Counted from the stretch's first letter, positions 51,790-64,000 are shown. The stretch is DNA of 64,000 nucleotides from Gluconacetobacter entanii (GCF_003206495.1 NZ_NKUF01000009.1:35725-99724); one strand, 5' to 3'. The notes: a model not told the origin generated them from the letters alone. Numbers and translations: made by a program.

Positions 51790-53232
51790 ATGACAGCCTA
51801 TTGCAACACACAGCTCTATATCGACGGGTCATGGACCGATGGCGCGACGGGACGCACGATCGACGTGATCAACCCCGCCACGGCGGAGGTGATCGGCCAT
51901 GTCGCCCATGCCACGGCGCAGGACCTGCGCCGTGCGCTGGATGCGGCGGCCCGTGGCTTTGCGACGTGGAGTCGCACCTCCCCGCTGGAACGCTCCGACA
52001 TCCTGCGCCGGGGGGCCACGCTCCTGCGGGAACGCAGCGGCGACATCGCGGCCCTGATGACGATGGAACAGGGCAAGCCCGTGGGCGAGGCACGGATCGA
52101 ACTGCTGGCCGCTGCCGACGTGCTCGACTGGATGGCCGAGGAAGGCCGCCGCACCTATGGCCGTATCGTCCCCGCCCGCACGCCGGGCGTGATGCAGGAG
52201 GTGATCCGCAGTCCCGTCGGGCCGGTGGCCGCGTTCTGCCCGTGGAATTTCCCCGTCAACCAGGTCGCGCGCAAGGTGGGGGCGGCGCTGGCGGCGGGAT
52301 GTTCGATCATCGTCAAGGCGGCGGAGGAAACCCCGGCGTCGCCCGCGGCCTTCATCCGCGCGCTGGCGGATGCGGGTGTGCCGGCGGGTGTGCTGGGGCT
52401 GGTCTATGGCACGCCTGCGGAGATTTCGGAGACGCTGATCGCCGATCCCGTCATCCGCAAGGTCACGTTTACGGGGTCCACCCCGGTGGGCAAGCACCTT
52501 GCCGCCCTTGCGGGCGCGCACATGAAGCGCGCGACGATGGAACTGGGCGGCCACGCGCCGGTCATCGTCAGCGCCGATGCGGACATGGACCGCGCGGTGT
52601 CGCTGCTGGCAGGGGCGAAGTTCCGCAATGCGGGGCAGGTGTGCATCGCGCCCACGCGGTTCCTGGTCGAACGCCCCGCCTATGACACGTTCGTCAGCCG
52701 TTTTGCCGAGGTCGCATCGGGCCTGCGCGTGGGCGATGGCCTGGCGGAGGGGACGCAGATGGGGCCGCTGGCCAATGTGCGGCGCGTGGACATGATGGAA
52801 ACGCTGGTGGCCGACGCGCTGGAACAGGGCGCGCGCCTTGCCGCCGGGGGCAAGCGCATCGGCAATACCGGCTATTTCTTTGAACCTACGGTCCTTGCCG
52901 ATGTCACGACCGACATGCGCATCATGAACGAGGAACCTTTCGGCCCGATCGCGCTGATGGCGCCGTACGATACGCTTGATGCCGCCATGGCGGAGGCCAA
53001 CCGCCTGAATTACGGTCTGGCGTCGTATGCCTTTACCGGGTCGGGGCGTACGGCGGCCATCCTGCGTGACCAGATGCGCGCGGGCATGCTGACGATCAAC
53101 CATATCGGCCTGGGCCTGCCGGAAATCCCGTTCGGGGGGATCGGGGATTCGGGCTATGGCTCCGAAGGCGGGACGGAGGCGCTGGAGGCCTATCTGGACA
53201 CGCGCCTGGTGACGGTGCGGGCGTACGGCTGA
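51790..53232 (+). CDS. gabD: NAD(P)-dependent succinate-semialdehyde dehydrogenase
   Basis: 480-residue aldehyde dehydrogenase. Catalytic residues are visible: N153 in PWNFPVN, E251 in MELGGHAP and C285 in [11 protein letters not shown]; the cofactor segment FTGSTPVGK is at about 227-235. Overall similarity pattern fits GabD, oxidising succinate semialdehyde to succinate, which would feed the TCA cycle with the sdh and suc operons. Related aldehydes cannot be excluded. The ATG at 51790 follows aggaaac and begins the standard N terminus. Confidence 0.9.
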   Translation: MTAYCNTQLYIDGSWTDGATGRTIDVINPATAEVIGHVAHATAQDLRRALDAAARGFATWSRTSPLERSDILRRGATLLRERSGDIAALMTMEQGKPVGEARIELLAAADVLDWMAEEGRRTYGRIVPARTPGVMQEVIRSPVGPVAAFCPWNFPVNQVARKVGAALAAGCSIIVKAAEETPASPAAFIRALADAGVPAGVLGLVYGTPAEISETLIADPVIRKVTFTGSTPVGKHLAALAGAHMKRATMELGGHAPVIVSADADMDRAVSLLAGAKFRNAGQVCIAPTRFLVERPAYDTFVSRFAEVASGLRVGDGLAEGTQMGPLANVRRVDMMETLVADALEQGARLAAGGKRIGNTGYFFEPTVLADVTTDMRIMNEEPFGPIALMAPYDTLDAAMAEANRLNYGLASYAFTGSGRTAAILRDQMRAGMLTINHIGLGLPEIPFGGIGDSGYGSEGGTEALEAYLDTRLVTVRAYG

Positions 53233-53358
53233 CGGAACGTTCCGGATCAGGCGTGCGCGTAAAAGGGGGCTGGTGTGACATCGCGTGGCTACCGCTGCGC
53301 GATGTGATCGTGATGAGGTAGCCTTTCATTTGTCCTCGTACAAGCAAGGGGTACCGCC

Positions 53359-54192
53359 ATGGTGGATGCACCGACTTCATCTTCATCGCTGGCCGACCTG
53401 TGGAAAGCACGTTACCGCCAGCCGCCGCCCGATGTGGCATTGCCCGAAAACACGGTCGTGCGTGGCCTGATGGCCCATCGTTCCGTGCGCGCCTTTTCCC
53501 CGGCCCCCGTGCCGCAGGGCGCGCTGGAGGCGGCGATCGCGGCGGCGCAGTCGGCATCGAGTTCGTGCAATTTCCAGGCATGGAGCGTGATTGCCGTCAC
53601 CGACCCGCAACGCCGCGCGCGCCTGGCGAAGCTGGCGGGGGATCAGGCCTTCATCGCGCAGGCGCCGCTGTTCCTTGTGTGGGTGGCGGACCTGTCGCGG
53701 CTGGAACATGTGGCCGATGCGCGTGCGCAGCCACATGTGGCGCTGGATTACCTCGAAAGCTTCACCATGGCGGTGGCCGATACGTCATTCGCGGCACAGA
53801 ACGCGGCGGCGGCGTTCGAATCCTTCGGCCTTGGCATCGTCTATGTCGGCGCGGTGCGCAACGAACCCGGTGAAATCGCCTCCGAACTGGGCCTGCCGCC
53901 GCGCACTGTCGCCGTCTTTGGCATGTGCGTGGGCCATCCCGACCGCAAGCACCCGACCGCGATCAAGCCGCGCCTGCCGCAATCGGCGGTGCTGCATCAT
54001 GAGAAATATGCGGGTGGGGAGGCGGAAGTCCCGGCCTATGACGCCACCATGACCCGGTTTCGCACCGAGCAGGGGCTGTCACCACAGGACTGGTCCACCA
54101 CCGTGATCGGGCGCATCCGCGATGTGCAGGCGCTGCACGGGCGCGACCGCCTGCGCGAGGAACTGGTGCGCATGGGGTTCGAACTGCGCTAG
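53359..54192 (+). CDS. NfsA/FRP-type FMN nitroreductase (NADPH oxidoreductase)
   Basis: 277-residue flavin enzyme. HRSVRAFSPAPVPQGALEAAI near residue 40 and SASSSCNFQAWSVIAVTDP are the FMN-binding segments; FESFGLGIVYVGAVRNEP and FGMCVGHPD follow. The C-terminal basic region (KPRLPQSAVLHHEKY) is typical of NfsA/FRP. Such enzymes reduce nitro compounds or quinones with NADPH; the natural substrate is not evident. Preceded by a 126-bp gap and followed by a dispersed repeat. Confidence 0.87.
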   Translation: MVDAPTSSSSLADLWKARYRQPPPDVALPENTVVRGLMAHRSVRAFSPAPVPQGALEAAIAAAQSASSSCNFQAWSVIAVTDPQRRARLAKLAGDQAFIAQAPLFLVWVADLSRLEHVADARAQPHVALDYLESFTMAVADTSFAAQNAAAAFESFGLGIVYVGAVRNEPGEIASELGLPPRTVAVFGMCVGHPDRKHPTAIKPRLPQSAVLHHEKYAGGEAEVPAYDATMTRFRTEQGLSPQDWSTTVIGRIRDVQALHGRDRLREELVRMGFELR

Positions 54193-54203
54193 GATCTGGG
54201 AGT

Positions 54204-54286
54204 AAAAGTTTCTGGGTGCCGCCTTTTGATCGAAAAAGGCGGTGTCTTTCGAAGCTTTCTGGGAAAAAGCTTCACCAAAAACCTTT
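54204..54286 (+). repeat. Dispersed three-arm structured repeat, copy 5
   Basis: 83 bp beginning 11 bp after the nitroreductase stop. Outer arms aaaagtttctgg / ccaaaaacctttg (partly decayed), inner arms gccgcctttt/aaaaaggcggt and gaagctttct/aaaaagcttc. Confidence 0.83.
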
Positions 54287-54465
54287 GATGTTTTCAGGGC
54301 AGGCCCTGACAGTGGCCTTCTGGCCGATCGGGCAGGGTGGGGGCCATGACGGCCATGGGCTTGACCTGCGGGGTATTCTGGGGAAGTTGTGTCTGTTTCC
54401 CGTCCGGATGCGCAAAAAACAGCCCGGCACGTCGCCGTGGCGGCCGCGCATGATGAAAGAGAATA

Positions 54466-55563
54466 ATGGTCATGGACAGCGTCAGTACACTCCGTTTCAC
54501 GCTTTCACCGAATCCTTCTCCGGTTTCGCCGGAGCGTCGGGCGGAGGTATTGGCCAACCCCGGATTCGGAAAGATCTTCACCGATCACATGGCCATCATC
54601 CGCTATACCGAGGGGCAGGGCTGGCACGATCCCGTGATCCGCGCCTATGCGCCAATCAGCCTCGACCCCGCAGCGGCGGTGCTGCATTACGCGCAGGAAA
54701 TTTTCGAGGGGATGAAGGCATACCGCACGGCGCATGGCGGGATTTCCCTGTTCCGTCCCGACGCCAACGCCCGGCGTTTCCGCAAGTCGGCCGAGCGCAT
54801 GGCCATGGCCCAGTTGCCCGAGGACCTGTTTGTCGATGCGGTGTGCCAGCTTGTGACGGTGGATCGCGAATGGGTGCCCGCCCGTCCCGATGAAAGCCTG
54901 TATATCCGCCCCTTCATGATCGCGAGCGAGGCGTTCCTGGGCGTCAAGCCCGCGTCGGAATACCTGTTCATGGTCATCGCCTCCCCCGTGGGCGCCTATT
55001 TCGGGGAGCAGGCCGTCAGCGTCTGGGTGTCCGAATACTGCCGCGCCGCCCCCGGTGGCACGGGCGAGGCGAAGTGTGGCGGCAATTACGCCGCAAGCCT
55101 GATGGCGCAGAAGGAAGCCAAGGGCCATGGCTGCGCGCAGGTGCTGTTCCTTGATGCGGTGGAACGCCGCTGGATCGAGGAAATGGGCGGCATGAACGTG
55201 TTTTTCGTCTTTGATGACGGATCGGTCGCCACCCCGCCGCTGACGGGTACGATCCTGCGTGGCATCACGCGCGACTCCATCCTGCGCATCGCGCGTGACG
55301 TGGGCCTGACGGTGCGTGAGGAACCCTATGCGATCGATCAGATGTATGCCGATGCCGCCAGCGGCCGCCTGCGGGAAGTGTTCGCCTGCGGCACGGCGGC
55401 GGTGATTTCCCCCATCGGGCGGTTCCGTGGCAAGCAGGGCGAGGTCGTGATCGGCGATGGCATCAGCATCGGCCCGGTGACGGAAAAGCTGCGCACCGAC
55501 CTGATCGCGATCCAGCGCGGCAATGCGCCCGACCCGTATGGCTGGGTGCATAAGGTCATCTGA
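54466..55563 (+). CDS. ilvE: Branched-chain amino acid aminotransferase
   Basis: 365-residue fold-type IV PLP aminotransferase that makes leucine, isoleucine and valine from their 2-oxo acids. The segment HYAQEIFEGMKAYR, GTGEAKCGGNYAASLMAQ (with the PLP lysine in this group), LFLDAVERRWIEEMGGMNVFFV, and GTILRGITRDSIL are typical of the larger bacterial IlvE branch. Two close ATGs at 54466 and 54472 compete; an agag-type site suits either, so the first is given. A strong terminator follows. Confidence 0.94.
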   Translation: MVMDSVSTLRFTLSPNPSPVSPERRAEVLANPGFGKIFTDHMAIIRYTEGQGWHDPVIRAYAPISLDPAAAVLHYAQEIFEGMKAYRTAHGGISLFRPDANARRFRKSAERMAMAQLPEDLFVDAVCQLVTVDREWVPARPDESLYIRPFMIASEAFLGVKPASEYLFMVIASPVGAYFGEQAVSVWVSEYCRAAPGGTGEAKCGGNYAASLMAQKEAKGHGCAQVLFLDAVERRWIEEMGGMNVFFVFDDGSVATPPLTGTILRGITRDSILRIARDVGLTVREEPYAIDQMYADAASGRLREVFACGTAAVISPIGRFRGKQGEVVIGDGISIGPVTEKLRTDLIAIQRGNAPDPYGWVHKVI

Positions 55564-55598
55564 ACCGCACCATCCATGATGGGGGGAGGGTTTCATGG

Positions 55599-55629
55599 AA
55601 ATGCGCGTCCGGAATGGACGCGCATTTTT
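55599..55629 (+). terminator. Rho-independent terminator after ilvE
   Basis: atgcgcgtcc (55601-55610) pairs perfectly with ggacgcgcat (55616-55625) over a 5-base loop and is followed by ttttc. It lies 36 bp beyond the ilvE stop. Confidence 0.9.
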
Positions 55630-55653
55630 CATATGGAAAGCCCTGAAAGTATC

Positions 55654-55734
55654 AAAAGTTTTTGGTGAAGCTTTTTTTCAAAAAGCTTCGAAGAACGCCG
55701 CCTTTTTGAAAAAAGGCGGCACCCAAAAACTTTT
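55654..55734 (-). repeat. Dispersed three-arm structured repeat, copy 6
   Basis: 81 bp in reverse orientation between convergent ilvE and thiC. Outer arms aaaagtttttgg / ccaaaaactttt, AT-rich arm gaagctttttt/aaaaagcttc, GC arm gccgccttttt/aaaaaaggcggc. Nearly as well paired as copy 2. Confidence 0.9.
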
Positions 55735-55762
55735 ATTCGTTTATCAATTTTTCAAAAATCCC

Positions 55763-57980
<2,218 letters not shown>

Positions 57981-59681
57981 ATGACCACCCGACCGATCCC
58001 CACCCGCATTGCGCAGGGCCGTGGCGGCGAACCCGCCGATACCGTCATCCGTGGCGCACGCCTGCTTGACCTGGTGACGGGGGACCTGCTGGACGGTGAT
58101 ATCGCCATCTGTGGCGACACCATCGTCGGCACGCTGGACCATTACGAGGGACGCCATGTCATTGAGGCACGGGGCCGTATTGCGGTGCCGGGCTTCATCG
58201 ACACGCACCTGCATGTCGAATCCTCGCTGATCACGCCGTTCGAATTCGACCGTTGCGTCCTGCCGCACGGGGTGACGACCGCGATCTGCGACCCGCATGA
58301 AATGGCCAATGTGCTGGGGCGCGCGGCGCTGGATTATTTCGTGGCCGCCGCGTCGCGCGTGGTGATGGGCCTGCGCGTCAACCTGTCAAGCTGCGTGCCG
58401 TCCACCGCGTTGGAAACATCGGGCGCGTGCCTGTCGGCCGCCGACCTGGTGGAATGGCGCGACCACCCGAAGGTCATCGGCCTTGCGGAGTTCATGAATG
58501 TGTCCGGCGTGATCAATGGGGATCCGGGCTGCATGGAAAAGCTGGCGGCCTTTGCGGGGCGGCATATCGACGGGCATGCGCCGCTGCTGCGCGGGCGGGC
58601 GCTCAATGCGTATCTGTCGGCGGGGATTTCCACCGACCATGAGGCCACGACCGCCGCCGAGGCGCTGGAGAAGGTGCGCAAGGGCATGACGGTGCTGATC
58701 CGCGAGGGATCGGTGTGCAAGGACCTGCGCGCGCTTGTCCCGCTGCTGACGCCCGCGACCTCGCCGTTCTTCGCGTTCTGCACCGATGACCGCAACCCGC
58801 TGGAAATCGCGCATGAGGGGCACCTGGATTACCTGATCCGCCTTGCGATCGCCGAAGGTGTCGAACCCGTCGCCGCCTATCGCAGCGCCTCGCTCAGTGC
58901 CGCGAATGCGTTTGGGCTGCGCGACCGCGGGATGATCGCGCCGGGATGGCGGGCGGATATCGTGCTGCTTGACGACCTGCGTGAATGTCGGGTCTCCGAC
59001 GTGATCGCGGCGGGGCGCGTGGTCGATGACGCGCTGTTCGCCGCGCGCGAGGTCATCGCGCCGGTGGGGCTGGACAGCATCAGCCTGCCCGCCCCGGTCA
59101 GTGCCGCCGACATGGCGCAGGCGGGCGATGGCGTGCAGGCCCCGGTGATCGGCCTGATCCCCGGACAGATCATCACCGAATTCCTGCGTGCCGACATGCC
59201 GGTGCGCGACGGTGTGGTGCAGGCCGACCCCGCCCGCGACATCGCGCGCGTCTGCGTGGTGGCGCGACACGGGCATAACGACAATATCGGGCGGGGCCTG
59301 GTGAAGGGATTCGGGCTGAAGTCCGGGGCGCTGGCGTCGTCGGTTGGCCATGACAGCCACAATATCTGCGTGGTCGGGATCGACGGCGCGGACATGGCCG
59401 CCGCCGTCAACCATCTGGAAACCACTGGCGGCGGCTTTGTCGTCGTGCGCGACGGGCGCGTGGTGGCAGACCTGCCGCTGCCGATCGCGGGCCTGATGAG
59501 CGATGCCCCGTTCGAGCAGGTCGCCTCCCGGCTGGAGGTGCTGCGCGCCGCCGCGCGCGGGTTGGGCTGCACGCTGGATGAGCCGTTCCTGCAACTGGCG
59601 TTCCTGCCGCTGCCCGTGATCCCGCACCTCAAGATCACGGATTTCGGGATGGTGGATGTCGATCGCATGGCCCTGCTGTAG
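57981..59681 (+). CDS. ade: Adenine deaminase
   Basis: 566-residue amidohydrolase converting adenine to hypoxanthine in purine salvage. The metal-binding motif [14 protein letters not shown] is at about residues 68-81, CDPHEMANV and DGHAPLL follow, and [13 protein letters not shown] supplies further ligands. The C-terminal part has [18 protein letters not shown] and [12 protein letters not shown], specific to bacterial Ade. Length is typical. The recombinase cassette begins 16 bp after the stop, so read-through is possible. Confidence 0.95.
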   Translation: MTTRPIPTRIAQGRGGEPADTVIRGARLLDLVTGDLLDGDIAICGDTIVGTLDHYEGRHVIEARGRIAVPGFIDTHLHVESSLITPFEFDRCVLPHGVTTAICDPHEMANVLGRAALDYFVAAASRVVMGLRVNLSSCVPSTALETSGACLSAADLVEWRDHPKVIGLAEFMNVSGVINGDPGCMEKLAAFAGRHIDGHAPLLRGRALNAYLSAGISTDHEATTAAEALEKVRKGMTVLIREGSVCKDLRALVPLLTPATSPFFAFCTDDRNPLEIAHEGHLDYLIRLAIAEGVEPVAAYRSASLSAANAFGLRDRGMIAPGWRADIVLLDDLRECRVSDVIAAGRVVDDALFAAREVIAPVGLDSISLPAPVSAADMAQAGDGVQAPVIGLIPGQIITEFLRADMPVRDGVVQADPARDIARVCVVARHGHNDNIGRGLVKGFGLKSGALASSVGHDSHNICVVGIDGADMAAAVNHLETTGGGFVVVRDGRVVADLPLPIAGLMSDAPFEQVASRLEVLRAAARGLGCTLDEPFLQLAFLPLPVIPHLKITDFGMVDVDRMALL

Positions 59682-59697
59682 GATGCGCGGATAACCG

Positions 59698-60621
59698 ATG
59701 GCACAGGACATGACGGCGCACGGCGACAGCCCCTCCCTCACGCGGCCACAGGCCACGGCGACGCTGCGTGCCTATCGCGCCGACTGGACGCATTTCGCCG
59801 CATGGTGCGCGCAACACGGGGTGCGGCCCATCCCGGCCACGGCAGGAGATGTCGCGGCGTATCTGGGCTCCCTGCAGGACTATGCCCCTGCGACCATCCG
59901 CCGCCGCCTTGCCGCGATCGGCAAGATGCACCGGTTCAACAACCAGCCGTGGAAGGTCAGCGATCCCGTCATCCGCGCCGCTTTGCACGCCGCGCTGGAG
60001 GCCGCGACGCCACAGGTCGCGCCCCGGCCGGAAATCCTGACACCGGCGCAGTTGCGGGCCATGGTCGAACGCTGCGACGACAGCGCGCGCGGCCGACGGG
60101 ACCGCTGCCTGCTGGTCTTCGGGTTCGCGGGCGCGCTGCGGCGTTCGGAACTGGTGGGACTGATGGTGGAGGACGTGCGCATCGTACCGCATGGCGTGGT
60201 GCTGCATGTGCGCAACCGCGCGGCGTCCGTCCGCGCAGGTGCGGACGACATGCCGGAAGGGGAGGACGTCACCATGCCGCAACGTCCCGATGACCTGCTG
60301 CTCTGCCCCGCCGATGCGTTTGCCGCGTGGCAGAAGGTGGCGCATCGCCAGACCGGGCCGCTGTTCCGGCCCATTTCCAAGGGCGACCGGGCCGGGGGGC
60401 GTGCGCTGACCCCCTTTGCCGTGACGCGCATCCTGCAACGGCGCGCGGCACTGGCCGACCTTGATGCGGGATATGCCGCCCGGCTTAGCGCGCATGCCCT
60501 GCGGGCGGGCCATATCGTCGATGCCCTTGCACGTGGCGTTGATGTGGAGGAGGTGCGCCGCCATACCCGCCACCGTGACCCGCGCGGGATGCTCGCCTAC
60601 GTGCGGGCCAGCGCGCCATGA
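59698..60621 (+). CDS. Tyrosine recombinase / site-specific integrase
   Basis: 307-residue recombinase. N-terminal SAM-like core-binding domain at about residues 15-105 (TLRAYRADWTHFAAWC), catalytic domain about 112-305. The active-site set appears complete: R148 (GALRRSELV), H266 and R269 (SAHALRAGH), H292 (HTRHRD) and nucleophile Y301 (MLAYVR). It is not next to a tRNA or visible attachment site, and its stop overlaps the start of the next gene (ATGA), so it looks like part of a resident operon rather than a phage remnant. The recombination site is unknown. Confidence 0.9.
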   Translation: MAQDMTAHGDSPSLTRPQATATLRAYRADWTHFAAWCAQHGVRPIPATAGDVAAYLGSLQDYAPATIRRRLAAIGKMHRFNNQPWKVSDPVIRAALHAALEAATPQVAPRPEILTPAQLRAMVERCDDSARGRRDRCLLVFGFAGALRRSELVGLMVEDVRIVPHGVVLHVRNRAASVRAGADDMPEGEDVTMPQRPDDLLLCPADAFAAWQKVAHRQTGPLFRPISKGDRAGGRALTPFAVTRILQRRAALADLDAGYAARLSAHALRAGHIVDALARGVDVEEVRRHTRHRDPRGMLAYVRASAP

Positions 60622-61331
60622 CCGAAAACCTGCGTTTCCCGTGGGCCGACCTGCCGCCGGTAAAGGGAGATGAACCGCTCTCCGACTCCACGGCACCCCT
60701 CACTCCCGCGCCACGCGGGCGGCGCGGGCGCAGGCCCCTTGCGGCATGGCGCGACGCGGCGGCGGAGGGGTACTGGCAATGGTGGCACCTGCTGGTCCAT
60801 GGCCCGATCGCGGCGGTGGACGATTTCGCCGCCACGGCGCGCGGGCGCGGCCTGATCCCATGGCCCTTTGACGGGGAACGGGTGGAGGAGGACATGTTCG
60901 CGCTGGCGATTGGCGATGGCGCGTCCGCGCATACCCGCCGTGGCCTGTCGATCGAGGGATGCCGCATCCTCGCGCGGCAGTTCCGTGACGCGGCGGAGGT
61001 CCGCCATTCGCACAACCTGATGCGCATGGACCGTCCCTGCGTGCTGGATTTCCATGCGCTGGTGCCCATACCGTCCTCCATCCTGCGACTGGGGGCGACG
61101 CATCCCGATGCGCTGTCATGGCTGCGGCGGCACTGGGGCACGGCGGAGGCCCCGCGCAACGTGCAGCGCCTGGTGGGGCGCAAGGCGGGACGCCGCCTGC
61201 CCAACGGGCACAAGCCCGTGGTCTATGGTTTTTTTACCCCCCGTGCGGAGGCCCCCGAACCGCTGGTCGCGGCGGTGCGTGCGCGCTGGCCGGACCTGTC
61301 CTTCGTCCTGTCGGCACGGGACATGGCGTAA
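60618..61331 (+). CDS. Unknown protein in recombinase-ScpA operon
   Basis: 237-residue protein that I do not recognise. The N terminus is Pro/Arg-rich (APRGRRGRRPLA), followed by an aromatic segment GYWQWWHLLVHGPIAAVDDF and an extended alpha/beta region with VLDFHALVPIPSSILRLGATHPDALSWLRRHWG-like composition and a basic stretch (RNVQRLVGRKAGRRLPNGHK) suggesting nucleic-acid contact. No membrane segment or signal peptide. It overlaps the recombinase by 4 bp and shares TAATG with the ScpA-like gene, so all three are probably translated together. Confidence 0.75.
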   Translation: MTENLRFPWADLPPVKGDEPLSDSTAPLTPAPRGRRGRRPLAAWRDAAAEGYWQWWHLLVHGPIAAVDDFAATARGRGLIPWPFDGERVEEDMFALAIGDGASAHTRRGLSIEGCRILARQFRDAAEVRHSHNLMRMDRPCVLDFHALVPIPSSILRLGATHPDALSWLRRHWGTAEAPRNVQRLVGRKAGRRLPNGHKPVVYGFFTPRAEAPEPLVAAVRARWPDLSFVLSARDMA

Positions 61332-62134
61332 TGGCGCAGTATGACCTGTTCGAGGAGGATGGCCGCCCGGAACCCGTCATCCGCATGGAGGCGTACCAAG
61401 GTGGCCTGACGCACCTGCTGGCGCTGGCGCAGGCGCGGCGGATCGATATCCGTGCGCTCGACCTTGTCGCGCTGGTGGACCAGTTGACGGTCGCCATCCG
61501 TACCTCGTCCTCGCTCCCGCTGGGGCGCAGGGCGGAATGGGCGGTCATGGTGTCGGGCCTGCTGCTGCTGCGTTCGCGCCTGATGCTGCCGGCCGATGAC
61601 CCGCGACAGCAGGAAGCCACCGACGAGGTGTCGCGCCTGCGCGCGCAACTGCTGGCGGCGGAGGAAGCGGCCCGTCTGGCGGCGTGGCTGTCGGCGCGCC
61701 CGCAACTGGGCCGCGATATCCATGTCTATGGCGCCGGGCCCGCCTGCGCCATTACGGAGCAGCCACCGGAATGGGAAACCGACCGCATCGAATTCCTGTG
61801 GGGGTGCCTTGCGGTCTTTGACGGCAACTGGGGCGTGCCGCCGCCCGAACCCGGTTACGCTCCGGTGCAGCTTGACCTGTTCGATGTGGAGGATGCGCGC
61901 GTGCGTGTGCGCCATGCCCTGCGGTTGAGCGATGGCCCGGTCCTGCTGGACCGGATGCTGCCCGATGCGGCGCTGCGCGAGGGGGATGCGCCCGCACCGT
62001 CCGACCAATCGCCCGTGCGTGCGCGCTCCGCCTGGACCAGCACCTTCACCGCCTGCCTGGAACTGGTGAAGCAGGGGGAGGCCCGCGCCATGCAGGAGGA
62101 ACCCGACCCGCTGCCGGCATTCTGCCGCAGTTGA
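61331..62134 (+). CDS. ScpA-like kleisin (segregation and condensation protein A)
   Basis: 267-residue protein with both ends of ScpA. The N-terminal kleisin helix region EAYQGGLTHLLALAQARRID followed by AEWAVMVSGLLLLRSRLMLP matches the FxGPLDLLLHL and AxLLxxKSRxLLP motifs that bind the SMC head. The C-terminal TSTFTACLELVKQGEARAMQ matches the winged-helix end that binds the second SMC head. ScpA normally works with ScpB and SMC in chromosome organisation; no scpB follows. Whether this is the only scpA of the cell or a paralogue cannot be told here. Confidence 0.82.
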   Translation: MAQYDLFEEDGRPEPVIRMEAYQGGLTHLLALAQARRIDIRALDLVALVDQLTVAIRTSSSLPLGRRAEWAVMVSGLLLLRSRLMLPADDPRQQEATDEVSRLRAQLLAAEEAARLAAWLSARPQLGRDIHVYGAGPACAITEQPPEWETDRIEFLWGCLAVFDGNWGVPPPEPGYAPVQLDLFDVEDARVRVRHALRLSDGPVLLDRMLPDAALREGDAPAPSDQSPVRARSAWTSTFTACLELVKQGEARAMQEEPDPLPAFCRS

Positions 62135-63022
62135 GGACGGTCGCGGCGGGATGTGGCGGAATTGTGGCCCTGCGGGCCGGGGGCAGTAATATTTTGTTAG
62201 CCGTAAATATAACAGCTGGTGTATGATGCCTTTCGCCGGGATGCATTAATCGGGGCGACGGTCCGCATGAACAGTGTGTCGGAATTCCGTGAATACATCG
62301 TGTAATAACGAAAAGTGATGTGGTGGTGTGGAACGTGCTACCGCATATCGTTTCGATATGATAACTTTATGTCGCGCGATTGTCATTCTGCGCAAGAAAC
62401 ATCCGCAGGATCGGCCTGCACCGGGCTGCATCGCGCGATGGAATGCAGGCGGCACGGTAACATCAGGGACCGCCTGCAATGCCCGCAAGGATATCAACGA
62501 TGTGCGAAAGTGAGTTCGGGGAAGCGTCGCCTGTGTGTTTTTTCCATTAATTGTTGTCCCTTAGCTTGACTGCGCGGGGTTTTTGCTCAAGCTGGCAAAA
62601 TCAGTTTTTCATCGGGTGGAGATGGCGTTTCTGGTTTGTTATTTTCGGTAATCGATTCACGAAGCATGACGCGTGTCCTCCCATGCCGTTTCGGCCACAA
62701 GAGGGTTGATTTCGGAGAGTTAATAATGTTTATGGACGTTTATGGATAAATCATGATGGACAAGCGACTTTCCTTGCAGGGAGGGAACCGGCTACCGGCT
62801 TCACGACTGTCTGCCAGTCCTTCTGACACGCTGTTGGCTGCAATCCGTGGCAATTGCGAAAACAGCGCTATCCGGTTGGAGGAATGTCGGGCTGGCGCAG
62901 TCGGATTCAACCAGACGTTTCGTAGATATCTGGTCATACTCTCGTAGTATTCGGTCAAATCAGAACATCAGGAAACTTTCTATAACCTCCATTAACTATG
63001 CCGTTCTGAATGAGGTATGGGT
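62135..63022. other. Long AT-richer gap upstream of tonB
   Basis: 888 bp between scpA-like and tonB. Base composition is clearly more AT-rich than the neighbours, and the short ORFs here (for example 62315-62569 plus, 62753-62947 plus, 62740-62958 minus) lack good ribosome-binding sites and recognisable motifs. The segment 62753-62958 may be the remnant of a mobile element or gene (inference only). Promoter elements for tonB should lie at the right end. No scpB remains were found. Confidence 0.5.
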
Positions 63023-63694
<672 letters not shown>

Positions 63695-63787
63695 GTGTGG
63701 CGGTGTCAGCCAATGTTGCGATGCGGGGGCTCGAAGTCCCCAGCAGCTTCTAAAAACAACACGTCCTGTCTAGAGGATCCTGAGTAA

Positions 63788-64000
63788 ATGATCAGACTGC
63801 ATCGCAAACACGCTCTCATCACCTCGGCAGCTTTCGCCGCCATGCTGTGCGTTTCGTCTCCGCTTGCGGCGCTGGCGCAGGACGCGGCCCCGGCAGCAGA
63901 CGCGCCGGCGGTTTCCGCACCCCCGACCGATGGCGCGGGTGCCCCTTCCGCTGCCGCCCCGGCGGACGCGCCGGCCGCCCCGCCTGCTGACGCCGCGGCC
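63788..64000 (+). CDS. Probable ExbB/MotA/TolQ family protein (5' part only)
   Basis: The first 71 codons of a gene cut by the window end. It starts with a signal peptide (MIRLHRKHALITSAAFAAML, cleavage probably after LAALA near residue 30), followed by a low-complexity Ala/Pro/Asp segment. ExbB proteins of acetic acid bacteria often carry such an N-terminal exported Ala/Pro-rich extension before the membrane channel domain, and the position 93 bp after tonB fits. The channel domain itself is outside the window, so the call rests on context. Confidence 0.6.
   Translation, partial: MIRLHRKHALITSAAFAAMLCVSSPLAALAQDAAPAADAPAVSAPPTDGAGAPSAAAPADAPAAPPADAAA

Noticed and set aside
62315..62569. 84-codon plus-strand frame after scpA-like
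   Set aside because: Cys-rich and without motif or start signal. It does not resemble ScpB, which was the protein looked for here.
62740..62958. 72-codon minus-strand frame in the tonB upstream gap
   Set aside because: It reads like a possible protein end (NPTAPARHSSNRIALFSQL), but there is no ribosome-binding site and I cannot tie it to a known transposase. Left as a possible remnant only.

Overview
The window looks like chromosomal DNA of an acetic acid bacterium (Acetobacteraceae), most likely Komagataeibacter or a close relative. The evidence is high-GC coding sequence, alphaproteobacterial forms of MucR, Fur, SdhCDAB and OlsB, an aerobic-type cobalamin cluster, and a tandem pair of PAS-GGDEF-EAL genes that resembles the pdeA-dgc (cdg) operons controlling cellulose synthesis in Komagataeibacter xylinus. 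Genus assignment is inference; no rRNA or tRNA gene was seen.

Layout. 1-2.4 kb: two-component regulator and sensor kinase, separated by a dispersed structured repeat. 2.5-8.7 kb: nfu-rutE-tsaB-rimI operon, a TusA-like protein, MucR- and Fur-type regulators, olsB and lnt. 9-17 kb: XRE regulator, a phosphatase, the succinate dehydrogenase operon sdhCDAB, asd and zwf. 17-19 kb: two exported proteins and a 2OG-Fe(II) oxygenase. 19.2-27 kb: zapE and the 2-oxoglutarate dehydrogenase operon sucA-sucB-lpd, in which the E3 subunit carries its own lipoyl domain. 27-31.2 kb: two c-di-GMP enzymes, one with a probable haem PAS domain and intact phosphodiesterase motifs, the other with a damaged EAL motif. 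31.8-34.2 kb: ferrous iron transport (feoA, feoB and a Cys-rich partner).

34.7-50.4 kb: cobalamin genes. A clear cobalamin riboswitch and sigma70-like promoter at 48.99-49.27 kb drive a DUF1636 gene, cobW, cobN, cobG, cobH, cobI and cobJ on the minus strand. cobK, cobLEM, cbiD and cobB lie beyond, and a degenerate histidine-phosphatase gene and cbtB lie upstream. The set builds the corrin ring from precorrin-2 to hydrogenobyrinic acid a,c-diamide and begins cobalt insertion. 50-57.6 kb: acuI-like reductase, succinate-semialdehyde dehydrogenase, nitroreductase, ilvE, and thiC with a TPP riboswitch. 58-62.1 kb: adenine deaminase, then a tightly overlapping cassette of tyrosine recombinase, unknown protein and ScpA-like kleisin. 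62.1-64 kb: an AT-richer gap, then tonB and the start of a probable exbB.

The most unusual signals are the dispersed ~80-bp repeat family with three complementary arms and compensatory changes between copies (at 0.8, 27.1, 37.2, 49.9, 54.2 and 55.7 kb), the recombinase-unknown-ScpA cassette, the degenerate phosphatase in the cobalamin cluster, and the cobK tail that reads antisense through the end of cobJ.
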